Notes under the pieces: model-generated
What the model was told of the DNA's origin: nothing
The model's input: only the letters and a program-made list of their open reading frames with translations
Database searches by the model: none
Position numbers and translations under genes: made by a program
Origin: Amoebidium appalachense
Taxonomy: Eukaryota; Ichthyosporea
Direction of reading: 5' to 3'
Length of the DNA: 64,000 bases
Assembly (NCBI GenBank): GCA_963693365.1
Contig: CAVNZM010000009.1
Span: 4,774,001 to 4,838,000, forward strand
Shown: one piece after another, positions 37,440-47,653 of the stretch
Numbering within the stretch: the first letter of the stretch is position 1
Layout of the letters: each line of letters opens with the position of its first letter

Positions 37440-37707
37440 ATGAGAGATAAATTGGACAGAGGCTGCATAAAGGAGACGGCCGGACACTCCACGTTGAACC
37501 ATGAAATCAAATATTCCTGTTGTCAAAACGGGCTGGGTGGCATGGATGGATATCACCCTTCAGTACTCTAATCATTCTCGAATATCTGCCATTTATTATT
37601 CGGTATATCTAACCTGCCTGGATAGCCGAGATCGTTTCGTTATAACCGGGCTCGATCACACTGCACAGTTCAGTCTAGATCTGCCTCACACGTGCACCGG
37701 CTTCAAT

Positions 37708-37738
<31 letters not shown>

Positions 37739-38187
37739 TCCCCCCCCCCCCCCCCCCCTCCCAAACCACCCACTCCTATCCTTCCCCCTTTCCGCACCTC
37801 TTCTCCTGGGTTTCTCTCCTCCCCCCCCCCCCCCCCCCTTCTGCGGGGCTCCTCCCCTCCCCCCCCCCCCCCCCCTCCTCCTCCTTCCGGGGCCGATACT
37901 GGGAACACGTTAAAAAGTGAGCAGAGGGGCTCCGTAGCGGCCACCCACATGCCTGGTTTGTGCGACTGAAATCTGATTGGTTAATATCGAGGCCATTGCA
38001 AGCTCAATGATTGACCAATGCAAATCCTTGGGGCATCCTCATGTAAATGGCTCGTGGGGTCTTCGTACTTGCCATATATGGGAGCTTTGGAGGGGGTTTC
38101 ACTTGGTTTTCCTTTCAGGTAGAACCCCATTTCGCCCTCAGAAGAGCCCCCCTCCCCCCTTCCCCTCCTCCGCTCCCCTCCCCAGCC

Positions 38188-38220
<33 letters not shown>

Positions 38221-38654
38221 CGCACCCACAGACACACCCAGCCTACATGTATACCATGTTGATATGCATATCTAACCGATGTGCCGTATACGAAGTTGCT
38301 GATGTGGGGTCAGTGTTTCTGACTGGTGTGCTTTTATCTTCCTTCCAGCGCAGATATATATGCCTCACATAAAATTGAGGGGGGCTCATGTGGTTTGCCA
38401 CCCAATGTAACTCTAATATATATATATAGTCGCCCCTCAGTACTACACTCCCTCGCTAACACGCTCCACCCCCCCCCCCCCCCCCCCCCCCCCCGTTTAA
38501 GCCCCCCTCTAATATAACGTCGAATTTTTTGTATTTTGTTCTATCAAAACCCTCGCATAATAGTGCGACACACGGTTGTACATGAAATGCTAGGGTCAAG
38601 CGTGAATGACACACGCACGCACACACACACACGGACGCACACACGCACACACAT

Positions 38655-38696
<42 letters not shown>

Positions 38697-38739
38697 GCGC
38701 GCGCGCGCGCAAGCCGCAAAAACGAATACATCATCCCCT

Positions 38740-38777
<38 letters not shown>

Positions 38778-38850
38778 TTTTTCCCCGTTTGTCCAGTCCT
38801 CAAGGGGAGGGATTCGAGCGCTCTCTGTATGTTAGTTTGCGGCTAAGGGG
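37440..38850. repeat. dispersed repeat R1, third copy
   Basis: Shares GACACTCCACGTTGAA (about 37484), CAATGATTGACCAATGCAAA (about 38004), CCATATATGG (38072-38081), TGCTGATGTGGGGTCAG (about 38295), GGGGGGCTCATGTGG and CTAGGGTCAAG (about 38590) with the other copies. C runs of 20-35 bases separate the blocks. The order differs partly from the long copies. Confidence 0.6.
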
Positions 38851-38935
38851 GGGGGGGGGGGGGGGGGGGGGGGAGGGGGGGGGGGGGGGAGGGGGGGGGG
38901 GGGGGGGGGGAGGGGGGCTGCGGCTGCGGTGGGGG
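38595..38935. repeat. CA/ACGC array, poly-C, then G-rich DNA
   Basis: A CA array (38600-38692) passes into CGCGCG, a C run of about 35 bases, a short spacer and G runs. Confidence 0.85.
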
Positions 38936-39800
38936 TTGCTTAATGAAAAAGGAAAAAGAAGAACACAAGGCACAAGGTGGCATTGTTGGTTGGTTGTTGG
39001 TTGGGGAGGGGGGAAGAAGGGGGGGGGGGGGGGGGGAGGAGGAAGGGGGGGGGGGAGAGGGGGGGGGAAGGGGGGGGGGGGAAGGGATAAGAGAGGGATT
39101 TTGTATAGCTAGATCTAGAGCATGGGGATGGGGTTGAGGAGGATGGGGGCGAAAAGGGGGGAGGGGGGGGGGGGTTCTATAATATGTGCACTCAAATTAC
39201 TTGGCTCATAGTAATGCCTCTTTATAGAGCTAAACTGCGCATTGCACAGACCCGCCTTTTTCCGATTGGCGCAAAATGTCAGGGCAAACATAGTAGGTTA
39301 AATTCTTTAAACTGGAGGCCCCGGGGGGGGTGATTATGCAGGCTGCGGTTGTTGATTTAAAACTTTGTGAGTGAGATGTTGTATCATATGCTCTCTCTCT
39401 CTCAACATAACTCGAGCTTGGCAAAAACACATCACACATTGGTCCCTCATCAAGACCATTAAACCCCCCCTTTTTTTTGCGCAAAAAGACACTGTCCCGG
39501 TTATCGACATGCAGCTCTTCGTACGGAGGACTATTGGGTACAACCTGTAAATGACTCCGTGTATCAGTGGGGTGTACGTGCGTGTGGGTGTGGGTGTTTG
39601 GGGGGAGGGGGGGGGGAGGGGGAGGGGGGGCTTTTTCTTTTTTCAAGTTTAATTTGATTTTTTTTTATTTTGCGGGGGGGGGGGAGGGGGAGGGGGGAGG
39701 GGGGAGGGGGGGGGAGGGGGTGGAGGGGGGGGGGGGGGGGGGGGGAGGGGGGGTTGCAGGCAGCTGCGGGTGCAGATGTTTTGATATGTAGGCTGGGAGA
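38936..39800. other. G-rich low-complexity DNA; no gene seen
   Basis: Alternating G runs and short unique stretches. No exon support. Confidence 0.4.
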
Positions 39801-40111
39801 GAGATCTAGGTGGCAACGATTTCTATGAGGTGGCTAGGGACATAATGGCACATGGCGACATTATTATAACGGTTTTGCGGCTATCTGATTGGTGGGAATC
39901 AGAGTACCTGTGCATGCAAAATTTTCTTAGCCTAGCGCAGCCGGGACGAAAAAAAACAGGCCCCGCTATAGTGTTGCACTGGAGTTGTGTTGCCACGGTT
40001 TAAAAAAAAAAAATAAACGGCCCCACTCTATTAGTACAGGCTAGAGAAGGAAAGGGAATAAAAGCCAAATGCAGTGAGTTTTGGTGGACTAATTTTTGGT
40101 AGACTAGCAGT

Positions 40112-40113
40112 TT

Positions 40114-40185
<72 letters not shown>

Positions 40186-40213
40186 GGGGGGGGGGGGGGG
40201 GGGGGGGGGGGGG
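40112..40213. repeat. T31-(GT)n-G28 composite
   Basis: A T run, about 20 GT units, then a G run, all without spacer. The T-before-G order is kept even with an inserted dinucleotide array. Confidence 0.95.
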
Positions 40214-40633
40214 ATGATACTTTTCCACGTGAATTCCATTTTTCTTTGTAAAGCAAAATGTCATCTGATCAGTGCAATGGTTGTGTTAGGTGACGCGGGT
40301 AAAGATTGAATGATTGGCCAGCGCAATCGTTTCTAAACATTGATATGGTGTATGATCATGCATGCCGCAACCTGCGAATCCCGCAGGCCCAAAAAAGGCT
40401 AAACAACAATTGTCGGTGAACCAATAGCGTCATGCTAAACCCGTAAGCCTCCGTTCTAAAGTTGCTCTTGCCACCCATTATTGCCTAGGCTCATACACTC
40501 TCCACACACACCAAGTTTCTAACCTCCCCCCTCCCTGCCCCCCCTCCCCCCCCCCCCCCCCCCCCACACACACACACGTGTACACACACAAATATGGATG
40601 AACTAGTTTTGCAAGAAGACCGACAGTGACCCC

Positions 40634-40664
<31 letters not shown>

Positions 40665-41335
40665 AACCGCCCACACATGCTCGGTTTCCAATTCCTAGCT
40701 TTGTCTACCCCCACCCCAACCTTAACAATGCACACTTCCTCCCATCAAGCACCTTACTAACAGATATATATATGCAGTGGTCTTCTTATCTCATATCCCT
40801 CCCTCTTCTCGTTCGCAACTATCCATCCACTTTTCTCTGGCGGTGCTACACACACACATAGCTACATTCGAAATTCAGGCAACCACAGAAACTGGAATAA
40901 ACATGGTGTGACATCCCCAAATAAAGTGCAATGATCCCCTCTCCCTCCCCTCTCCCTCCACTATTAACTTAGCGTGTGTAGGCGGGTGTGTGCGTTCTCC
41001 CCCTGGCCTTCACTCACAAGAAACGTGACTTGTGAATTGGGACTTTCTCGCCTGAGCATGGATAATCGATTGGAGACATTCTTTTGCATTTGATACTTGG
41101 CCATAATCATTCAGTCAACATACATTCAAATATATCTAAGAAAAATCACCATCGTATCAATATCTAGGATATCTCGAAAATATCACGTCCGATATTAAAA
41201 TGCACTATTGAATGATCACAAGATAACACAGCAGGGTTCAGAGTGATATAGCGATACGAGTTAGAGATTATCCGTACGACTACTCAATATTAGCAATTTT
41301 CTGATGTGTAATTGGTGAGGGCGAGTGCGAGAGCT
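40214..41335. other. no gene seen
   Basis: Mostly ordinary composition with two C runs leading into CA units (40544-40580, 40628-40668). No supported exon. Confidence 0.4.
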
Positions 41336-41339
<4 letters not shown>

Positions 41340-41395
<56 letters not shown>

Positions 41396-41421
41396 GTGTG
41401 TGTGCGTGTCACTGTATAATT

Positions 41422-41478
<57 letters not shown>

Positions 41479-41530
41479 CTGTGTCTATGTGTGTGTGTGT
41501 GTGTCTGTCTGTGTGTGTAGGTGTGTGTAT
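41340..41530. repeat. two (TG)n arrays
   Basis: TG arrays at about 41341-41391 and 41422-41473, followed by TG-rich sequence. Confidence 0.95.
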
Positions 41531-41945
41531 GTGTGTGTCGTGGGTGTGCGTGTGCGCACATGTGCGTGCATGCATGTTTGCATGTGTGCGTGCTACAACT
41601 ATGCACTAGCAAATCCGCACATGTGTTGTCGACTGATACGAACAAAACAGTTCCATCGGGTTACCACCACAAGTACACATTCGATCCTGCATTCGAACAC
41701 CCAGCCCCCCCCCCCCCCCCCCCCCCCCCCGGTGCACTATTCCTACATCTCCACCCTGCATTCAAGACCCCCTCAAGAAGCCCCCCCCTCCCCCCCAAAA
41801 CCCTTCCTCCGCAAAAAAAAAAAGAGAGAGAGAGAGAGAGAAAAGAAAAGAAAAGAAAAAAAAGAAAGAAATAGAAATAGAAAAAAAAAACCGACTGCTC
41901 TACCGGGGGAAAAAAAAAAAAGAAAAAAACCGTATACCACACTAT

Positions 41946-43716
41946 TCATGATTCTATAGGATTCCCGTCCGCATCGCTGACTTCAAAACGTTGTACGCGC
42001 AGGCTTTGCACCAGTTCTGTACGCGAGCCGCACACCACGTTGAGATTTTTGCCAATGGCCGTGTACCGTCCCTCCTTCTCAAACACTCTGACGTCGACCG
42101 GATAGTTCGTGTGCATCAGCGTCACTCTCCAGTTGACCAGCTTCCACTTCAGATGCTGCGGCTTCTCGGGTGCGGGTTTTACCGGGGTTTGTTCGGGGGG
42201 CTTTTTCGGGGGGTTTTCCGGGAGATTTCGGGGCAGCTCCGCAAGGATACTTAGCCCGAACCACCTATCAGTGTCTCTTATATCAACACTCTTGTTATCC
42301 TTAACCTTCTTCCTACCCGCATCTGACGCGGAATCAAAAGGCCCTTTCATCAGCCCCAACACCTCCACGAGCGAATCCCAATCGCCCTCATCTTTCTTCC
42401 GATCTCCGCGATCGGACGGAGATCGCAGAGACACCGCGCCTGGGACAATGCCCCGTTTCGTGAAATCGTCGATTATCCTCGTCGGGTCTTCATTCTGTCG
42501 GAGTGGCCCGTAGTACCGAACATTGTGCGGGTCGGTTCCATACGCTATAAAACGCTTGCCCGTCAACGCAGAGAAAACAATCCCGGCGGGCCGAGGAGCC
42601 CCACCGCCACCGCCATCAGAACTGTGGTCTGTGTAGTTTTGCACACCCTCGTTGGCCCACATCACGACCGTTTCCGGGCTCGAGTGTATGAGCGTTTCGT
42701 ATATATCTTTGTGGTCCAGGTTGTAGTTGAAAGGGTCCATCCCCAAAACCGCCGAAATGAAAAACCCCCTCGCCGCCAACGTCGCCCGTTCCATCGCTTT
42801 GTGTACGACGGGTATCTTGTTGATTCTTACTTCGTACATTGAGGCGCCGCGGCCGCCTAAGCCAACAACCCTCTTCACCTCGACAATTTCGCTCGTGACG
42901 CCCACCTTGGGGCTCTTCTTTCGGAAGTGCGGATACGTGCCGTCCCTGTACATCTGCACTGCCCTGAAAGTATTTTCGTCTCCCGTTTCCTCCTCCGGCC
43001 ACACCCAATCCTCCTCTTCGCTCTCCTCTCCCATCCCCTCCCTATCAACGACAACACCCCCTGGTTTTTCAATCGCGCTTTTCCTCGCGCTGCCGGCCGC
43101 CGCTGCAGCCGCCACAGGCGTTTTCGCTGGCGGCACCGTGACCGCCACAGGACGAGTAGTGGGTGTGGGTGTGGCGGTGGTGGTGGTGGGAACGGCAGGT
43201 GGTGGTGGGTGGTGAGGGGGGGTTTTATCGTGCACGTCACCGATTCTCTCAGACAAGGTTGACTGCGCATATTCCGATTTCGGTGTTTGCGGTGTTTGAA
43301 ACCCCGCCGCAACCGTGACCAAGTCAGGGGGTTTCTTGCTTTCCGCCGCTTTTTCCGACGTCGTTTTCCCGATTATCGTACTTTCCTCCTCTTTTGAAAC
43401 TTTCCGTAAGGGCTCAATCTCGGGCATCCCAAACTGCCACGCCCACGGCTCGGGGGGTTCGAACTGGGCCGAGCCTACAGGGTCAAGAATATCGACGTAA
43501 TTTGCATAGTGGAAATTCGTCCTGGGAATCGAGTATTCCTTTCCGGCCCCTACCCACAACTGAAGGGCGTATATGTCGTGCCGTTTTGCAGCCTCCCGGG
43601 GAGAAATAAACCGGTCGGGGAGAACGGTTTCAACACTGCCTCGGCCGTCTGGAGTCGGGTGGGAGACGGTGGCGGTGAAGTGGGAACTGGAGGGATCGCC
43701 GGAAACCCCAATGTAG
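41946..43716 (-). CDS. AP2-like gene, terminal exon
   Basis: 590 codons open from the CAG acceptor at 43719-43717 to TGA. Codon use is diverse and the product is not low-complexity apart from a Pro/Thr/Ala linker and a Gly run, unlike the artefact frames elsewhere. The CA array upstream reads Thr-His and is excluded. Confidence 0.8.
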
Positions 43717-43717
43717 C

Positions 43718-43755
<38 letters not shown>

Positions 43756-43960
43756 TGGGCGGGTGGAGGAGGGTGTGTGTGTGTGTGTGGGCGGGTGGAG
43801 GGTGTGTGTGTGTGTGTGTGTGTGGATGGGTGGGTGGAGGAGGGTGTGTGTGTGTGTGTGTGCGCGCGCGCGGGTGCGTGCATATGCCTGCGTGTGTGTA
43901 CGTGTGGGTTTGTGGGGGAAGGAGGGAGGGAGGGAGGGAGGGAGGGAGGGAGGGAGGGAG

Positions 43961-44008
<48 letters not shown>

Positions 44009-44576
44009 AGAATGAGGAACACGGTACGAAACAGAACTACAAGATGAGAAGCATAGTGCCGGAAACATACAAAAGCAAATGTGCAAGCAACACCGGCAAG
44101 GTGAAGCATGCAACATAAGCAGAGAACACACCCTCAGGGGAGGAGGGGAAAGGGGAAAAGGGGGGTTGAAAATGCAGAACATGACATGAAGTACCAACTG
44201 CACGATGGGGAGGGGGGGGGGGGGGGGGGGGAGGGGGGGAGGGGGGGGGAGGGGAGGGGGGAGAGGGAAGAGGGGGGAGTCAGCAGCTACATCTAAATAT
44301 CGACCACTGAGCGTCGTACACGATATCCAACTCAAACAACAGCACATCACCATTTGCATTTGGGTGGACCACCTTCCTTCGTCAGAGGCAAGAAGGGTTG
44401 TGTATGTGTGCAAAGCACTGAATGCGTGTGCAGGCAAACTGATGCAGAATCTATCGGAAAAATCCGAAAAATGGTTTTGCGGTTACAGATGAACGATAGA
44501 AAGCAACGTTAACGGCTGCATGGGAGTACAGTGTAGGCTATTTGTATGGGGTGCAGTGGGGTGGAGTAGGTAGTGT

Positions 44577-44651
<75 letters not shown>

Positions 44652-45895
44652 CCGCGCGCATGTGATTTTTCATTTTTCTTTCTATTATTAGTTATTTTTT
44701 AAAATGATTTATTCTTTTTTTTTTTTTGGGGGGGGGGGGGACGTTGAACACATGGCATGCGACTGGATGTCAGCTTTAACGTAAAAGATAGACAGAAAGG
44801 CAAAACAGGCGACTGACAAACCCAACAGGCGTTCACTAGGAACCCAGAAGGAAAGGCATGGTGTGTGTGTGTACCCGGGGGAGGGGGAGGGAGGGGAGGG
44901 AGGGAGGGAGGGAGGGAGAGAGAGAGAGAGAGGGAGAGAGAGAGGGAGAGAGAGACGGAGAAGGGGAGAGGAGGAGGAGGAGAGGGGGGGGGGGGGGAGG
45001 GGGGAGGGGGTTTTTTTTTGAATGCGGAACACGGTACGAAGTACGCATACACGAAGTACACATGCCAAGGCAAACATTCACGTATGCAACATCAGTCATG
45101 CGCACAGTATGCGTCATAAGCAGAGCCCATCCTCAGGGAGGGCCCAAGTCATCAATTGCGTCTGAGTTTCGACCCCTTAGCCCGCGTATATACGACTCTC
45201 CAACTCAGACAGCAGCATCAACTGAAACTTGGGAGGGTCAACCCGTCTTGATCAAAGACGAGCAGGGTTGCTTATGCAAGCAAGGTGAGCAAAACGGTGA
45301 ATATGTGTGTGGAAACTAATGCAGTGCAGCGGAAAATGCGTATGTGCTTACAGATGCACGACACAGAGCAACCATGCCCGGTTGCATGGAAGTAAAGCGG
45401 TCTCCACACAGTGGTCTGTCCTGAAAGGACACCTCTGAAAGAAGACTGGGGGGGGGGGGGGGGGGGGGGGGGTGAATGCAGAACACTGTACACAGTACAA
45501 CTACACAACGAGAAACACGGTGCTGGACACATGCAAAAGCAAAGACAAGTGTGCAACATCAGCAACACGCGGCAGTATGCAACATAGGCAAGATATTGGA
45601 GAGAGGGATGGATGGATGGGGGGGAGGGAGGGAAGTTGGGGGTAATGCATTAGAGGGTGGTTGGAAGTATGGAGGAGGCATCAAAGGACAACATATAGAA
45701 AGAAAGGGAAAGAGGTGGAAGGGGGGAGATAGAGGGGAAGAGCCGGGGGGGGGGGGGGGGGGGTTTGAAAGTGGAACACGGTACGAAGTACGCATACACG
45801 ATGAGAAGCATGGTGCAGGACACATGCAAAGGCAAGCATTCAAGTATGCAATATCTGCAATGCGCACAGTATGCGTCATAAGCAGAGCCCATCCT

Positions 45896-45989
<94 letters not shown>

Positions 45990-46346
45990 AGGCAGGCATA
46001 CGGGAAAGGGGGCCCTGGGTGGGGAACGAGAGGGGGGGGGGGGGGGGAGGTGAGAGAACGACACTAGGAGAAGCAGCGAGAAAAAGAGATAGAGAGACCG
46101 GGGGGGGGGGGGGGGGAGAGATGAGGGGACAGAGACAGGAGACAGGGGAGGGCGGGGGGGGGGGAGGGGGGGGGGGGGGGGGGGGGGGGGGACCGAACAC
46201 GTTACAAAGTACATAGACACGACGAGAAGCAAGGTGCAGGACACAAGCAAAGGCAAACATTCAAGTATGCAAGATCAGAAATGCGCACAGTATGCGTCAT
46301 AAGCAGAGCTCATCCTCAGGGAGGGCGAGGGGGGGGGGGGGGGGGG

Positions 46347-46428
<82 letters not shown>

Positions 46429-47071
46429 CGGAGAAAAGCTTGTACTTACGTTAGTGTAGGTCGCTTTGAAGCACTTTTGGAAATCTGGCCGGTTTGGTCC
46501 CAAACATGAAAATCCGACGGCAATGGAAAGTTAAGTAGCTGTAACTTTCCGGTTATCAAGCTATCGCTCTCTTTTCTGAGTTCATAATCAAACGCCAGCG
46601 CTGCATGCATGGGGGAAACGAACTCCTTTCGAGCTTTTCTGTTCTTCATCACTGTATACATTCCATTTCTACAGAGCATCCCTGACTCCACATCCTCACG
46701 AAAAACTCCGTTGTATGGGTGCTGGAACTTGGCCAGTACCCACGACCTCACCTCATCCCACTCGCTTTCACTAAGTTCGTCGTAGCTAAGGAGCCCCCTT
46801 TCACGATAGGGTCCTGCGCATCAGTTGGCGTATAAGGCCGACATCGCGCGCTGCTTTTAGAGCAATGTCATAAGCTAGAAGGCAATGCAGTTTGCTTGGC
46901 GACCATAAAAGGGTAACCCCGTCTAAATCCGAGCGAAAACCAAGCAATTTATAATTCTTGCTACGAACCCCTATGTGCTGGCGTGTGGGGAGAAGCAGTG
47001 TTGCATCTCGCACTATCAAGGACTCCTTCAATCTGGAGGGTAGTGGGAGGGTGACTGGGGATAGTGGCGAA
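41946..47071 (-). CDS. protein with several AP2/ERF-like modules, 5' end not found
   Basis: Two coding blocks join: 47071-46450, ending in a consensus donor GTAAGTAC in phase 2, and 43716-41946, which begins in phase 2 after a (CA)n-CAG acceptor. About 797 residues result. Modules resemble AP2/ERF domains: a GV strand start, a helix with an AA/AYD core and sometimes a closing NFP. Module 1 has HIGVRSKNY and AYDIALKAA; module 2 has [17 protein letters not shown] and LLNFP; module 3 has [21 protein letters not shown] and TNF. Weaker ones lie near residues 245-330, 370-430 and 525-589 of the large exon. A Pro/Thr/Ala-rich linker and an acidic stretch separate modules 3 and 4. By family knowledge AP2 modules bind DNA, so a nuclear regulator is plausible but inferred. 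A frame break near 46810 interrupts modules 1 and 2. No start codon was found upstream. The alternative is an unrelated repeated fold. Confidence 0.5.
43719..44007. repeat. GT arrays, GGGA units and a G run
   Basis: GT arrays alternate with GGGTGG segments, then about ten GGGA units and a G run of about 45 bases. Confidence 0.9.
44010..44530 (+). repeat. dispersed repeat R2, copy a
   Basis: Starts GAATGAGGAACACGGTACGA after a G run, continues to CATAAGCAGAG and CCTCAGGGG, then has the downstream part with ATATCGACCACTGAGC and CCAACTCAAACAACAGCA. It is the most diverged long copy. A truncated extra start lies at about 44167-44205. Confidence 0.6.
44579..44650. repeat. (GT)n microsatellite
   Basis: About 36 uninterrupted units. 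Confidence 0.95.
45018..45400 (+). repeat. dispersed repeat R2, copy b
   Basis: Begins TGAATGCGGAACACGGTACG after G and T runs, and contains TATGCGTCATAAGCAGAGCC, CCATCCTCAGGGAGGGCCC and GTCGTATATACGC in inverted form. It is very close to copy g at 60.8 kb, including the part beyond CCTCAGGG. Confidence 0.75.
45474..45590 (+). repeat. dispersed repeat R2, copy c
   Basis: Starts GAATGCAGAACACTGTACAC after a G run of about 25 and ends near GCAACATAGGCAAG. Moderately diverged. Confidence 0.65.
45766..45897 (+). repeat. dispersed repeat R2, copy d
   Basis: GTGGAACACGGTACGAAGTA through GCGTCATAAGCAGAGCCC and ATCCTCGGG, flanked on both sides by G runs and followed by a GA array. Confidence 0.75.
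45931..45986. repeat. (GA)n microsatellite
   Basis: About 27 GA units directly after a G run of about 34. Confidence 0.95.
46192..46322 (+). repeat. dispersed repeat R2, copy e
   Basis: Starts GACCGAACACGTTACAAAGT and ends CATAAGCAGAGCTCATCCTC, again between G runs and before a GA array. Confidence 0.75.
46349..46427. repeat. (GA)n microsatellite
   Basis: About 39 GA units. On the coding strand of the AP2-like gene this is a CT array near the 5' end of the intron. Confidence 0.95.
46450..47071 (-). CDS. AP2-like gene, upstream coding block (frame broken)
   Basis: Begins at a TTTTTGCAG acceptor (an alternative TTGTAG lies 12 bases upstream) and ends at AAC before GTAAGTAC. The frame of module 1 reaches a stop at 46801, while module 2 is open one base over. 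No intron of workable size fits between, so a single extra base, a two-base loss or a sequence error is implied. Confidence 0.5.
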
Positions 47072-47440
47072 CTGCAAAAACGCCTACAACATAAAGAAAG
47101 AAACGTGAGGCTATCTTGCTTGCCGGCAACATGTGTGGGTAAAGGGCACTTCAGAAAAAGAGAGAGAGGCAGGTGACGCGTCACGCCTGCGCTGCGTAGG
47201 CTCGGCGTGGGCAAGAGAAAGGTCATGTTGAGGCATGGCGGTGCCCGTATGCATAGCACTAGGTGGGTGCAAGGGGAGGAAAGAAACCCCGCAACTATCC
47301 TATAGCTATTGTAGAGAGAGGGAGTAAACGTGGAAAAAAAAAAAAAAGAAAAAAAAAAAAAAACGAAACTCAGGTTGTGGCCTGAAGATGCACCTCCGTG
47401 TGCCAGCTGCAGCCAAGACGCGCATGGCCTTGGAACAGGT
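47072..47440. other. upstream of the AP2-like block; first exons not identified
   Basis: Pyrimidine-rich on the coding strand with an A/T run near 47334-47363, consistent with an intron 3' end. No ATG exon with a matching phase could be fixed. Confidence 0.35.
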
Positions 47441-47443
47441 AGA

Positions 47444-47653
47444 TGTGAAGTATTCGAATTCATGATTCACATTTTATAGTTTCGAAAGTAGATCAATATG
47501 AAAAGTGCATGGTTTGATCCTCGCTGGTAGTACCACCAGAGAAATGTGTGTGAAGTATTCGAATTCATGATTCACATTTTATAGTTTCGAAAGTAGATCA
47601 ATATGAAAAGTGCATGGTTTGATCCTCGCTGGTAGTACCACCAGAGAAATGTG
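47444..47653. repeat. perfect 105-bp tandem duplication
   Basis: 47444-47548 and 47549-47653 appear identical, starting TGTGAAGTATTCGAATTC and ending CCACCAGAGAAATGTG. The lack of divergence suggests a recent event or an assembly duplication. Confidence 0.85.

Larger units (their letters stand above)
43717..46449 (-). other. intron of the AP2-like gene, filled with repeats
   Basis: 2.7 kb carrying five R2 repeat units, a (TG)n array (44579-44650), GGGA units (43919-43962), G runs and two GA arrays. Read on the coding strand its 3' end is (CA)n-rich and forms the acceptor. Confidence 0.6.

Noticed and set aside
47520-47650. tRNA-like words (GGTTTGATCC and similar)
   Set aside because: No cloverleaf can be drawn around them; no tRNA or rRNA gene was found in the window.
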